Shown here one piece after another: positions 8,299 through 16,140 of a stretch of 48,456 bases of DNA. The notes beneath the pieces were generated by a model. It was given only the letters and a program-made list of their open reading frames with translations, made no database searches and had not been told where the DNA came from. How positions within the stretch are numbered: position 1 is the stretch's first letter; the number at the start of each line of letters is the position of its first letter. Source of the stretch: an uncultured Eubacterium sp. (GTDB lineage: Bacteria; Bacillota_A; Clostridia; Lachnospirales; Lachnospiraceae); assembly GCA_910589045.1 (NCBI GenBank), contig CAJUSH010000027.1, forward strand, positions 1-48,456, written 5' to 3'. The position numbers and the translations under genes were made by a program.

Positions 8299-9279
8299 TC
8301 AGATGTTATAAATATCCGCCTTATACCTGCCCTGATTCTCCTGCATCCACAAAATTGTTTCCGCAATTCCTTCCTCGAACGTATACTGCTGCTTCCAGCC
8401 GGTTAATTCCCTGAGCTTCGCATTGCTTCCGAGAAGGCGGTTGACCTCACTCTTCTCCGGCCGCAGGCGCTGCTCATCACAGACGATTCTGGCCCTTGGG
8501 TTCATCTGCCTTATGATCGTTCCGGCCAGAGCCCCGATCGAGATCTCCTCTCCGGTGGCGATGTTGATCTCCTCCCCAACCGTCCGGTCAGACTGCGCGA
8601 TGGCCAGAAAACCCGCCGCCGTATCTTTAACATAGTTAAAATCCCTGGTTGGTGTCAGGGAGCCAAGCCGGATCTCCTCGTTTCCTGCCAAAAGCTGTGA
8701 TATAATTGTCGGAATAACTGCCCGTGCAGACTGCCTCGGCCCGTATGTATTAAATGGCCTGACGATAGCTATCGGAAGCTGAAAGCTCCGATAAAAGCTC
8801 TCCGCCAGCCGATCCGCCCCGATTTTTGTCGCGGAGTAAGGTGACTGTCCCTGAAAAGGATGCTTCTCATCAATTGGAACATACTGTGCCGTTCCATATA
8901 CCTCGGAGGTTGAGGTCACCATAATCTTTTCCGTTCCCAAATCTGCTGCCGACTGCAAAACATTCAGGGTTCCCTTAATATTCGTGTCCACATAGGAATC
9001 CGGTGAATGATAGCTGAACGGGATCGCGATGAGGGCCGCCAGATGAAATACCCAATCCACACCCTTCATTGCAGTCCGGATTCCGTGCGGGTCCCGGATA
9101 TCTCCGGAAAAAATTTCAATCTCAGCTCTTTTTTTCTCCGGCAGTGTATCCAGCCACCCCCAGCTTCCAAAAGAATTGTAATAAACAAAAGCCCTTGTGT
9201 TGTATCCCTTTTCCAGTAGCTGCTCTGCCAGATGACTGCCGATAAACCCATCTGCCCCTGTTACCAATACTTTTTTCAT
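8299..9279 (-). CDS. LegB-like NAD-dependent nucleotide-sugar 4,6-dehydratase
   Basis: This 326-residue extended SDR matches the LegB type of 4,6-dehydratase, which makes a 4-keto-6-deoxy sugar from GDP- or UDP-GlcNAc on the way to legionaminic acid. TGADGFIGSH at residues 7-16 binds NAD. TSTSEVYG at 122-129 and the YSATK catalytic pair (Tyr148, Lys152) are intact, as is RPFNTYGPRQ. GGAGAAGG precedes the ATG. The LegC aminotransferase that normally follows this enzyme was not found in the window; a PIG-L deacetylase and a formyltransferase occupy the next places upstream. Confidence 0.88.
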   Translation of the reverse strand: MKKVLVTGADGFIGSHLAEQLLEKGYNTRAFVYYNSFGSWGWLDTLPEKKRAEIEIFSGDIRDPHGIRTAMKGVDWVFHLAALIAIPFSYHSPDSYVDTNIKGTLNVLQSAADLGTEKIMVTSTSEVYGTAQYVPIDEKHPFQGQSPYSATKIGADRLAESFYRSFQLPIAIVRPFNTYGPRQSARAVIPTIISQLLAGNEEIRLGSLTPTRDFNYVKDTAAGFLAIAQSDRTVGEEINIATGEEISIGALAGTIIRQMNPRARIVCDEQRLRPEKSEVNRLLGSNAKLRELTGWKQQYTFEEGIAETILWMQENQGRYKADIYNI

Positions 9280-9293
9280 ATGTCCTTCTCCAT

Positions 9294-9953
9294 CTATTCA
9301 ATCCATTTTATGATTTTAAACGCCTCAGCATATCGCACACCGGCCATTCCGCCCCGAAACGTACCTAAAAAGCGAACTGCTTCCAGGCTTCTCGGGAACG
9401 GCGGCGCCCCTAACTCCGTATCGTAAATCTGCAGTGCCTCTATTTTTTTCTCAAATACATCTGTTACGTCCACAAAATAGTTCGGAACAAACATATTCGC
9501 GGGATCACCAAATTCCGTCTCAGATAAAATCTCCATTGTGGTAATCCTCTTCACATACGGAAAACGGAATATTTTCGTACATGCCATACAGCTTTCGTAG
9601 GTAATCCTGTGATCTTTATGTGAGTCATTTGGATCAGGCAAAATCACCCATCCGGGTTTTATTTTTTCAAAATAAGCAGCTATGCTGCCAATTAGCTCTC
9701 TTTTCTTTATCTCCTCCAAAGCGGCTGGCTCATAATGCAAATCCAGACAGTCATCAAATCCATAGAATTGTCTAATTTGCACGATCTGCTGCCTTCTTCT
9801 TTTCACGAACCGTTCATCCCAATCCATGCCTTGGTCAACATTCGTTAGATTTAACCAGTATATACGATCGCCCATCCGCTTTCTTTTCAGAATGGTAGCT
9901 CCGGCACCCAGCGTCTCATCATCCGGATGCGGCGAAACAACTAAAACGTTCAT
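9294..9953 (-). CDS. PIG-L-family N-deacetylase
   Basis: This 219-residue zinc-dependent deacetylase belongs to the PIG-L/LmbE family, whose members hydrolyse N-acetyl groups from GlcNAc-containing substrates. The metal motif HPDDE is at residues 9-13 and HKDH at 112-115. Length matches the family and AGAGGA precedes the ATG. It sits between the LegB-like dehydratase and a sugar formyltransferase. The simplest reading, which is inference, is that it frees an amine that the formyltransferase then modifies. A role in bacillithiol synthesis (BshB-like) seems unlikely here. Confidence 0.85.
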   Translation of the reverse strand: MNVLVVSPHPDDETLGAGATILKRKRMGDRIYWLNLTNVDQGMDWDERFVKRRRQQIVQIRQFYGFDDCLDLHYEPAALEEIKKRELIGSIAAYFEKIKPGWVILPDPNDSHKDHRITYESCMACTKIFRFPYVKRITTMEILSETEFGDPANMFVPNYFVDVTDVFEKKIEALQIYDTELGAPPFPRSLEAVRFLGTFRGGMAGVRYAEAFKIIKWIE

Positions 9954-9975
9954 TTGCTCCTCTTTTCTCTGTCAA

Positions 9976-10860
9976 TTACAAATATTCTCCGCATGTTACT
10001 GCACATTCATCCGCTTCCATAATTCGTATGATAGAATCAGATACCTTCACATCAATCTGTCCATTTGCGTTTACTTGCAGAACCTTCCCCGGCTCTATAT
10101 TTTCATATCCGCATACCCGGATCTCTTCCACACGCCATACCTTTACATCTCTTCCTTTATAGATGAAATGTGCGCCTGCATATGGTCTGGTCAATGCCCG
10201 CACCAGATTATAAATCGCACGGCTTGACATCCTCCAGTCAATTCTACCGTCCTCCTTCGTCCGTTTCCTCCATACATTCCCTTTTAATATTTCCTGCGGA
10301 ACCCTTTCCACACAACGGTTTTCAAAAGCCTCCCACAATTGTTCCACCTGCATTTCCGCTGTACACATCAGTTTGTCATACAGGCTTCCCGCATGATCGG
10401 TATAATCAATGCTGACAATCTGCTGTGAAACAATATCCCCGGTGTCTGCCTCAGCAGACAACATAAAAAACGTTGACGCCGTCTGCTCCAACCCCAGCGC
10501 AAGCGCCCATATGATCGGATGCCTCCCTCTGTTAAGCGGAAGCTCAGCCGGATGGTATCCGACAATCCCCTCCGGAAATAAACCGATAAAATCCTGCTTC
10601 AGCAGCTTTGACCAGCCGAAACAATAACCGATATCCGGCTTCCATTTTTTAACAAAAGCCGTCTGCTTTGTATCGTTATTTCCTGTGTCATACAGATATG
10701 GTATACCACATTCCTCACACAGGGGTCTTAAGTCTGAAAAATCGGCATTAAAATCAGATTTCTGTTTTGTGATCACCCCTACAATTTCCGCATCCATAGC
10801 AATCAGTTTTTTTAATAAGCGATAGGACGATTCCACACAGCCGATAAATAAAATCTTCAT
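9976..10860 (-). CDS. Sugar N-formyltransferase (methionyl-tRNA formyltransferase fold)
   Basis: This 294-residue protein has the formyltransferase fold, with GYHPAELPLNRGRHP at 101-115 and ADTGDI at 138-143. These provide the expected catalytic His103 and Asp. The asparagine that often stands two residues before the histidine is Gly101 here. A C-terminal OB-like domain follows, with the RALTRPYAGAHF signature. Family members transfer formyl from N10-formyltetrahydrofolate to amino sugars. It starts just after the epimerase stop, using AGGTGA as ribosome binding site. Pairing with the PIG-L gene suggests N-acetyl to N-formyl exchange. Confidence 0.82.
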   Translation of the reverse strand: MKILFIGCVESSYRLLKKLIAMDAEIVGVITKQKSDFNADFSDLRPLCEECGIPYLYDTGNNDTKQTAFVKKWKPDIGYCFGWSKLLKQDFIGLFPEGIVGYHPAELPLNRGRHPIIWALALGLEQTASTFFMLSAEADTGDIVSQQIVSIDYTDHAGSLYDKLMCTAEMQVEQLWEAFENRCVERVPQEILKGNVWRKRTKEDGRIDWRMSSRAIYNLVRALTRPYAGAHFIYKGRDVKVWRVEEIRVCGYENIEPGKVLQVNANGQIDVKVSDSIIRIMEADECAVTCGEYL

Positions 10861-10861
10861 T

Positions 10862-12025
10862 TCACGTCACCTGCAAATCAATAAAACTTTTTTTCAGTTC
10901 TATGCCTTCTTTTAAAATACGCTTAGTTATTTCTATAATTTTTTCTGACGTATTGTCCCCTTCATAGGGGTTGCAAAAATCTTTACAGCCTTCTGCAAAA
11001 TCTTTACTGGTAGCCTTTTCAAAGGCTTCCTCTATTTCCGAAATACTGCTCCCACAGGAAATTACTGTCTGCGCACAGACTCTTCCCTTCTGCCTGCTGC
11101 CGATATTGATTGTCGGAATATGGAAGGACGGTGCCTCAATAATACCGCTGGAAGAATTTCCTGCCACACAGACCGCATATTTAAGGGCGCTGAGATAACC
11201 GGTCTGCCCCATCGACTGAAACGCACATGCATTTTTATGCGTTCCGACATAGGTATCTATCAGCTGATTGATACGACTGCCTTCTGCGTCCGCATTTGCA
11301 TACGTAAATACATAATGATAGTCCTGTCTGGCCGAAATAACCTGCAGCAGTATTCGAAACTGCGTTTCCGCCATATTGTTATCCAGTGTTACCGGATGAT
11401 ACGTAATCAAAACATAAGGACCGGCAAAGAAATGACCGTATCTGCCACATAACTCCTCACGGCTGAGAAGTCTGATCTTTTTTATGTTCTCCACACCAAG
11501 TGCCCCTACAGGAAATATACGCTCCGCCCGTTCCCCCATTTGCCGGAGCCTCTTTGCATAGGTCTGCGTGCTTGTAAAATGGATACTGCTCATTTTGGAA
11601 ATACTGTGCCTGATTGCATCATCGATCAGCCCTTCTGTCAGCTCTCCCCCATGCAGGTGTGCAATCGGAATGCGAAACATCATTGCCGCAACCGCCGCGA
11701 TCAGCGCTTCGTATCGGTCACCCAGCAAAAACAGTAAATCCAGATCGTTTTCTGCAAAAGCATCCGCAAATCCGGCCAGCTCTTTACTCATAGACAGACA
11801 GATTCCCCTCGCCTCGTCGGAGGTCAGATTCATCGGAATTATACGGTCAGGCAAATAGCCATCCTGCAATATGTCCCGATAGGTATTGCCGAATTTTTCT
11901 TCCAGATGAGCCCCCGTCACAATGAAATAAAGCTCCAGCTCACTATCCTTGTTGATTTTTTCTATCAGCGGCTTTAGCAGCCCATATTCTGCCCTTGTCC
12001 CTGTAACCACGCCTATTCGATACAT
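10862..12025 (-). CDS. LegG/NeuC-like hydrolysing 2-epimerase
   Basis: This 387-residue enzyme of the hydrolysing NDP-GlcNAc 2-epimerase family converts a nucleotide-linked N-acyl hexosamine to the free manno sugar that feeds nonulosonate condensation. VVTGTRAEYGLLKPL lies at residues 6-20, with LLGDRYEAL and HLHGGELTEG further on, followed by the second nucleotide-binding half (CVAGNSSSGIIEAPSF). Its start overlaps the stop of the LegI/NeuB-like gene by 13 bases, indicating translational coupling. With LegB in the locus, LegG-type activity on a 6-deoxy sugar is more likely than NeuC activity. Confidence 0.87.
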   Translation of the reverse strand: MYRIGVVTGTRAEYGLLKPLIEKINKDSELELYFIVTGAHLEEKFGNTYRDILQDGYLPDRIIPMNLTSDEARGICLSMSKELAGFADAFAENDLDLLFLLGDRYEALIAAVAAMMFRIPIAHLHGGELTEGLIDDAIRHSISKMSSIHFTSTQTYAKRLRQMGERAERIFPVGALGVENIKKIRLLSREELCGRYGHFFAGPYVLITYHPVTLDNNMAETQFRILLQVISARQDYHYVFTYANADAEGSRINQLIDTYVGTHKNACAFQSMGQTGYLSALKYAVCVAGNSSSGIIEAPSFHIPTINIGSRQKGRVCAQTVISCGSSISEIEEAFEKATSKDFAEGCKDFCNPYEGDNTSEKIIEITKRILKEGIELKKSFIDLQVT

Positions 12026-13035
12026 TTATTTTCCCTTTGGATCAATTCATCAGACCTGTAGTCCCTTCCGGCCGTTTTTCCTAATATCTCATACCACTCC
12101 ATCGGAGAAATCCCGTTTCCCGGCCGTTTTGTAGTGATATTATCCTTTGTAAATAATTCTCCCGCCCTGATTTCTTTGGACGCAACAATGCTTTTCCTTA
12201 CACTGTCTACATTCCGGCTTTCAGAAGCCGTCCGCTTTTTTCTCCCATCCCCTAAGGCAAGCTCCACATTTCGGATTGCGTCTACCATATTGGTTAGCTC
12301 ATCCGGCTCAAGGCTTGCCCTGTGATCCGGCCCCGCCATCGTCCGATCCAGCGTAAAATGCTTTTCAATCACCTTTGCACCTAATGCGGCAGCCGCAATC
12401 GAGACTTCAATTCCGGTTGTGTGATCCGAATAACCGATCTGTTTATGAAATATCTGCCCCAGCTCTTTCATTGCAGTCAGATTGACATCCCCAAAAGGCG
12501 TAGGATATTCCGTGTTGCAATGGAGAATTATAATCTCCCCGGAACCGTTCTTTTCAAGAATGCTCACTGCCGCAGTGATCTCATCTAATTCACTCATTCC
12601 GGTGGAAAGAATTACGTTTTTCCCTGTTTCCGCTATTTTTTCCAGATACGGGAGATTTGTAATTTCCCCGGACGGCACCTTCCAAAAATCCATATTCAAT
12701 GCAGACAGGAAACGGATACTTTTAAGGTCAAACGGTGACGAGAGGAACCCGATCCCAACCTCATCACAATACTCCTTCAGCCGCAGGAACGTTTCCTCTG
12801 ACAACGCCAGCTTTTTTAACATTTCCAGTTGAGCATCCCCCGGACCAGTCTCCCGTTTCTGATAAGCGGCCTTTGCGGCGCCGGCCGCAGCCAGCTCCTG
12901 CGGCACAAACGTCTGAAACTTAATATAATCAGCCGCAGCTTTTTTTGCTTCATCTACCATTCTTTTTGCCAGGCTGAAATCGCCGTTGTGGTTCACGCCT
13001 GCCTCTGCAATAATGATGCATGCTTCATGTTCCAT
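12013..13035 (-). CDS. LegI/NeuB-like nonulosonate synthase
   Basis: This 340-residue synthase of the NeuB family condenses phosphoenolpyruvate with an N-acyl-mannosamine-type sugar to give a nine-carbon 2-keto acid. AEAGVNHNGD is at residues 10-19, LSTGMSELDE and GYSDHTTG are present, and the C-terminal SAF (antifreeze-like) domain begins near residue 280. Neighbouring genes overlap by 11-13 bases on both sides. The family is certain; whether the product is legionaminate, a formylated derivative or another nonulosonate depends on the uncertain upstream steps. Confidence 0.9.
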   Translation of the reverse strand: MEHEACIIIAEAGVNHNGDFSLAKRMVDEAKKAAADYIKFQTFVPQELAAAGAAKAAYQKRETGPGDAQLEMLKKLALSEETFLRLKEYCDEVGIGFLSSPFDLKSIRFLSALNMDFWKVPSGEITNLPYLEKIAETGKNVILSTGMSELDEITAAVSILEKNGSGEIIILHCNTEYPTPFGDVNLTAMKELGQIFHKQIGYSDHTTGIEVSIAAAALGAKVIEKHFTLDRTMAGPDHRASLEPDELTNMVDAIRNVELALGDGRKKRTASESRNVDSVRKSIVASKEIRAGELFTKDNITTKRPGNGISPMEWYEILGKTAGRDYRSDELIQRENKCIE

Positions 13036-13642
13036 AATAGATCTGTCCTTCTCCTATGCTGTGTCTTACCGTAACCCCCGCACCAACAATACTTCGATCT
13101 CCGATGTCAAGCTTCTGAATCACAGTTGCACCCGCACCAATCAGGCAGCCTTTTCCGACTCTTACATGCCCGCACAGTACGCTTCCCACCGCTAAATGTG
13201 AAAAATCATCCACACAATTGTCGTGCTCGACAATGACCCCGGTATTCACAATGCACAGCCTCCCAATAGCTGCATTTGCATTCACAACCGCCCGTTTTCC
13301 GATATAGGTGCCCTCGTCAACCTTTACATTTTTTGCCAGCACCGCTGAAGGGTCTATAATAATCGGCAGTTTGAAGCCAATCCTTTTTAACTTCTCATAT
13401 AACTGCTCGCGAAGATTCCCTTCTCCCATATATCCGATCGCAACAAATGCCTGACGGATGCCCGCGTCATAAATTTTCTGCAAATCATCGTCTGTCCCGA
13501 TAAAAGCAATCCCATCTGCCGATTTCCCTTTCAGGGAAGGAAGATCAATGAATCCGGCTATCACATACTGCCCGGCCTGCCGAATGCTGTCCGCTACGCT
13601 TCTCGCGTGTCCGCCTCCGCCGATTAAAATTATCCGTTTCAT
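13025..13642 (-). CDS. NeuD/LegH-like sugar O/N-acyltransferase
   Basis: This 205-residue acyltransferase has an N-terminal Rossmann-like part with GGGGHAR at 8-14 and a left-handed beta-helix (KNVKVDEGTYIGKR, GHVRVGKGCLIGAG, GVTVRHSIG). NeuD/PglD/LegH relatives acetylate sialic-acid-type sugars or 4-amino sugars. The frame continues upstream to 13717, but ATG 13642 has AAGGAG eight bases before it and follows the preceding gene by 11 bases, so it is preferred. A LegH-type reaction would need a free 4-amino group, for which no aminotransferase was found in this operon. Confidence 0.83.
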   Translation of the reverse strand: MKRIILIGGGGHARSVADSIRQAGQYVIAGFIDLPSLKGKSADGIAFIGTDDDLQKIYDAGIRQAFVAIGYMGEGNLREQLYEKLKRIGFKLPIIIDPSAVLAKNVKVDEGTYIGKRAVVNANAAIGRLCIVNTGVIVEHDNCVDDFSHLAVGSVLCGHVRVGKGCLIGAGATVIQKLDIGDRSIVGAGVTVRHSIGEGQIYYGT

Positions 13643-13653
13643 TATTCTGCTCC

Positions 13654-14736
13654 TTAAAACTGCTCCAGCTTTTCCTTCATCTGTTCCAGCTCTTCCATCT
13701 GTCCCATATCCATCCACCGATTTTCATCAATCACATAAGTCCCAACCTTTTTCTCATTTTTAATTGCAAGCTCGATCAGCTGTGTCATATGGACAGGCTT
13801 TCCATCTGGTATCAGGCACAGAAATTCCGGCTCTACAATATATATCCCCGTATTGACATAATATGCGACTTCCGGCTTTTCCTTCATTGACAGAATCTGC
13901 TGTTCTTTCCCGATCTCAATCGTTCCATATGGGATAACCAGATTTTTTTTCGCGCATACCATTGTGAAGATATTTTTATTTTCCCGATGCCATGCGAGCA
14001 TTTTTGCATAATCACAATCAATCAGGACATCACAATTGCTCACGAAAAATGTATCCCTGATGATTCCCTTTATGTATGCTAATCCACCGCCGGTTCCTAA
14101 AAATTGCTCCTCCTCTACAAAATGAACCGTCTGTGTTATGTCCTTTTCCCTGAAATAGGCTTTAATAAAATCCTTCATGTAATTGACAATCATATAGACA
14201 TCGTTACAGCCATATTCACTAAAGCGGTTCATAATCTGCTCGGTAATTGTAATCCCGTCAACCGGAATCAGAGGCTTTGGCAAAATATCCGTATAAGGCT
14301 GCAGGCGCGTTCCCTTTCCGCCGGCCATGACCACGAGCGGAATGCCAAGCATTTCTTTTTTCCCGCCTTTTAAGCTTAAATGGTCAGAAATAATGTCAAT
14401 GAGCTCATGCTTTTCATCGATAACCGGAATCGCCGTCAATGCCTTATTGCGTATGATAGATTTCGCCATATGCCGCATATGATCATCAACATAATACGGT
14501 CTTTGATTCGCGGCACTGCATATATTTTCCTTTAAGCTTCCGCCTGCCAGCAAATATCTCCTGATATCGCCGTCGGTAACAATGCCGCATAATTTTTTTC
14601 CGTCACATACAACCGCAAAGCCTGACGCATTTCTGTCAATCACCTTCATGGCATCTTCCAACGTGCTTTTTTTATCAACAATAAAACGACTGATTTCATT
14701 CATATTTATATAGTCTGATTTTCTTTCCTTTTCCAT
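13654..14736 (-). CDS. PtmE-like CBS-domain sugar-1-phosphate nucleotidyltransferase
   Basis: This 360-residue protein combines two CBS motifs (about residues 12-125) with a nucleotidyltransferase domain (VMAGGKGTRLQPYTD at 136-150, then SNCDVLIDCDY). It has the architecture of PtmE, which makes GDP-GlcNAc for legionaminic acid synthesis in Campylobacter. It would therefore prime the GDP-linked route used by LegB and LegG. ATG 14736 overlaps the flippase gene by 31 bases; an in-frame ATG at 14703 lies just after the flippase stop. Neither has a strong ribosome binding site, so the start is open. The nucleotide (GDP or UDP) is inferred. Confidence 0.85.
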   Translation of the reverse strand: MEKERKSDYINMNEISRFIVDKKSTLEDAMKVIDRNASGFAVVCDGKKLCGIVTDGDIRRYLLAGGSLKENICSAANQRPYYVDDHMRHMAKSIIRNKALTAIPVIDEKHELIDIISDHLSLKGGKKEMLGIPLVVMAGGKGTRLQPYTDILPKPLIPVDGITITEQIMNRFSEYGCNDVYMIVNYMKDFIKAYFREKDITQTVHFVEEEQFLGTGGGLAYIKGIIRDTFFVSNCDVLIDCDYAKMLAWHRENKNIFTMVCAKKNLVIPYGTIEIGKEQQILSMKEKPEVAYYVNTGIYIVEPEFLCLIPDGKPVHMTQLIELAIKNEKKVGTYVIDENRWMDMGQMEELEQMKEKLEQF

Positions 14737-16127
14737 TCTCTAAACAGTACAAGTGCTAACACCAGTTCCAAAAGCAGCATAGCAAACAGCCGAAGCCCCA
14801 AGCGGTACCGCATCACATGCAGCAGAAATACAGTCCCTGCCATACCCGCCGTTAGAAGCAGGATAAATCCGTTGTCCATCACGCGATCCCCGATGACCAG
14901 ATTTAAAATCATGCAGTGAAATATCACCAGCAGCGCATAGGAAATGACGGTAGAAACAGCGGCAAACCCGTACCCGTATACCGGGATTCCATACAGATTT
15001 AACCCGATATTTACAGCCGCAGCGATCATAGTCCCGGCAGATATCCATGCCGTTTTTTTATGGTAAAATTCCACATTTACAAAAAGCTGATAGACAAATA
15101 TCAAGTAAACGGCAAAGCAAATCCACATTACCAGATCGATCCCTTCCCAGTACTCCCGGACTGCCAGAAGCTTTATAATTTCCGGCGAGATCGCTATGAC
15201 TGCGACAGCCGCCATCGTGTAACCGGTCAGATAAACCCGTGCCTGTGATCTGACAACCCGGCGTTCATTCCCGTCAAGCCGGCGAAACAACAGAGGGATC
15301 CACGCATTATTTGCGCCTTCCGTCACTACCTGGAGCACCATCCCCAGCATATAGGTGAGGGAATAAATCCCGCTGGCAGAATTGCCCGCCATGTCCCGAA
15401 TCATGATGCGGTCGGAGCTTGAGAGTATCATATGCGACAGATTATGCGGAATCAGAGGAACACAAAACCGCAATGCATAGCTGATATAATCCCGATTCCA
15501 CAAACATTTTCCGTCTCTGATATACCTTGTAACAAGAACCGCGGCAATCAGAACTGCCGGAATTGCTGCGCCCAGAATTCGTCCGAAAAATCGGTCCCGT
15601 GAAAAAAAAGTATTGATAAAACAGACGGACAGTCCCAGGTTTCCAAATGCCAGCGCCATACTCATCGCAGTATTCTTCCTGTATTCCATGAAAAAAATAT
15701 ACTCTGCGGATTTGTAGTTAATAACGAAGGTTGCGAAGCTGTACACGATCAGAATATTGATCTCGGCGCGGCTCATCGATACCAGCGGCCCGATGACTCC
15801 ATACAGCAGGTTGGCCAGCATGGTCAGACAGCCTGTCCACAGCACGGTAAAAAATAATGTGACAGAGTAAAAACGGTTTCGCTGCTCTTTAAAATCTAAC
15901 GTTCCTCTGCTGGCACAGGCCGCAAAATCCAGGCTGGTTATGATAATCATCATCTGTACAAGTGTCATAAAGACACTAACCTGACCATACTCAGCCGTAT
16001 TCAGCAATCTTGTAAAAACAGGAATACTGATTAAATCCATCGCCCGAATCAGAATGACGCCGATCATGGCAGGCATCCCGTTTTTCCATATTTTATTCCG
16101 GTTCAGATTTTTTAATAAGAACGTCAT
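14706..16127 (-). CDS. Wzx-like polysaccharide/lipid-linked sugar flippase
   Basis: This polytopic membrane protein of about 473 residues is of the Wzx/MATE-like flippase type, with about 12-14 hydrophobic segments. The typical N-terminal pattern is seen (IPVFTRLLNTAEYGQVSVF), with SSSDRIMIRD in the middle. Such proteins carry undecaprenyl-linked sugars across the membrane. ATG 16127 lies 13 bases after the stop of the preceding gene and is preferred over the upstream extension to 16181. A second flippase is encoded in the plus-strand operon at 36720, suggesting two separate export systems. Confidence 0.85.
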   Translation of the reverse strand: MTFLLKNLNRNKIWKNGMPAMIGVILIRAMDLISIPVFTRLLNTAEYGQVSVFMTLVQMMIIITSLDFAACASRGTLDFKEQRNRFYSVTLFFTVLWTGCLTMLANLLYGVIGPLVSMSRAEINILIVYSFATFVINYKSAEYIFFMEYRKNTAMSMALAFGNLGLSVCFINTFFSRDRFFGRILGAAIPAVLIAAVLVTRYIRDGKCLWNRDYISYALRFCVPLIPHNLSHMILSSSDRIMIRDMAGNSASGIYSLTYMLGMVLQVVTEGANNAWIPLLFRRLDGNERRVVRSQARVYLTGYTMAAVAVIAISPEIIKLLAVREYWEGIDLVMWICFAVYLIFVYQLFVNVEFYHKKTAWISAGTMIAAAVNIGLNLYGIPVYGYGFAAVSTVISYALLVIFHCMILNLVIGDRVMDNGFILLLTAGMAGTVFLLHVMRYRLGLRLFAMLLLELVLALVLFREWKRKENQTI

Positions 16128-16140
16128 ATTACTATCATTC

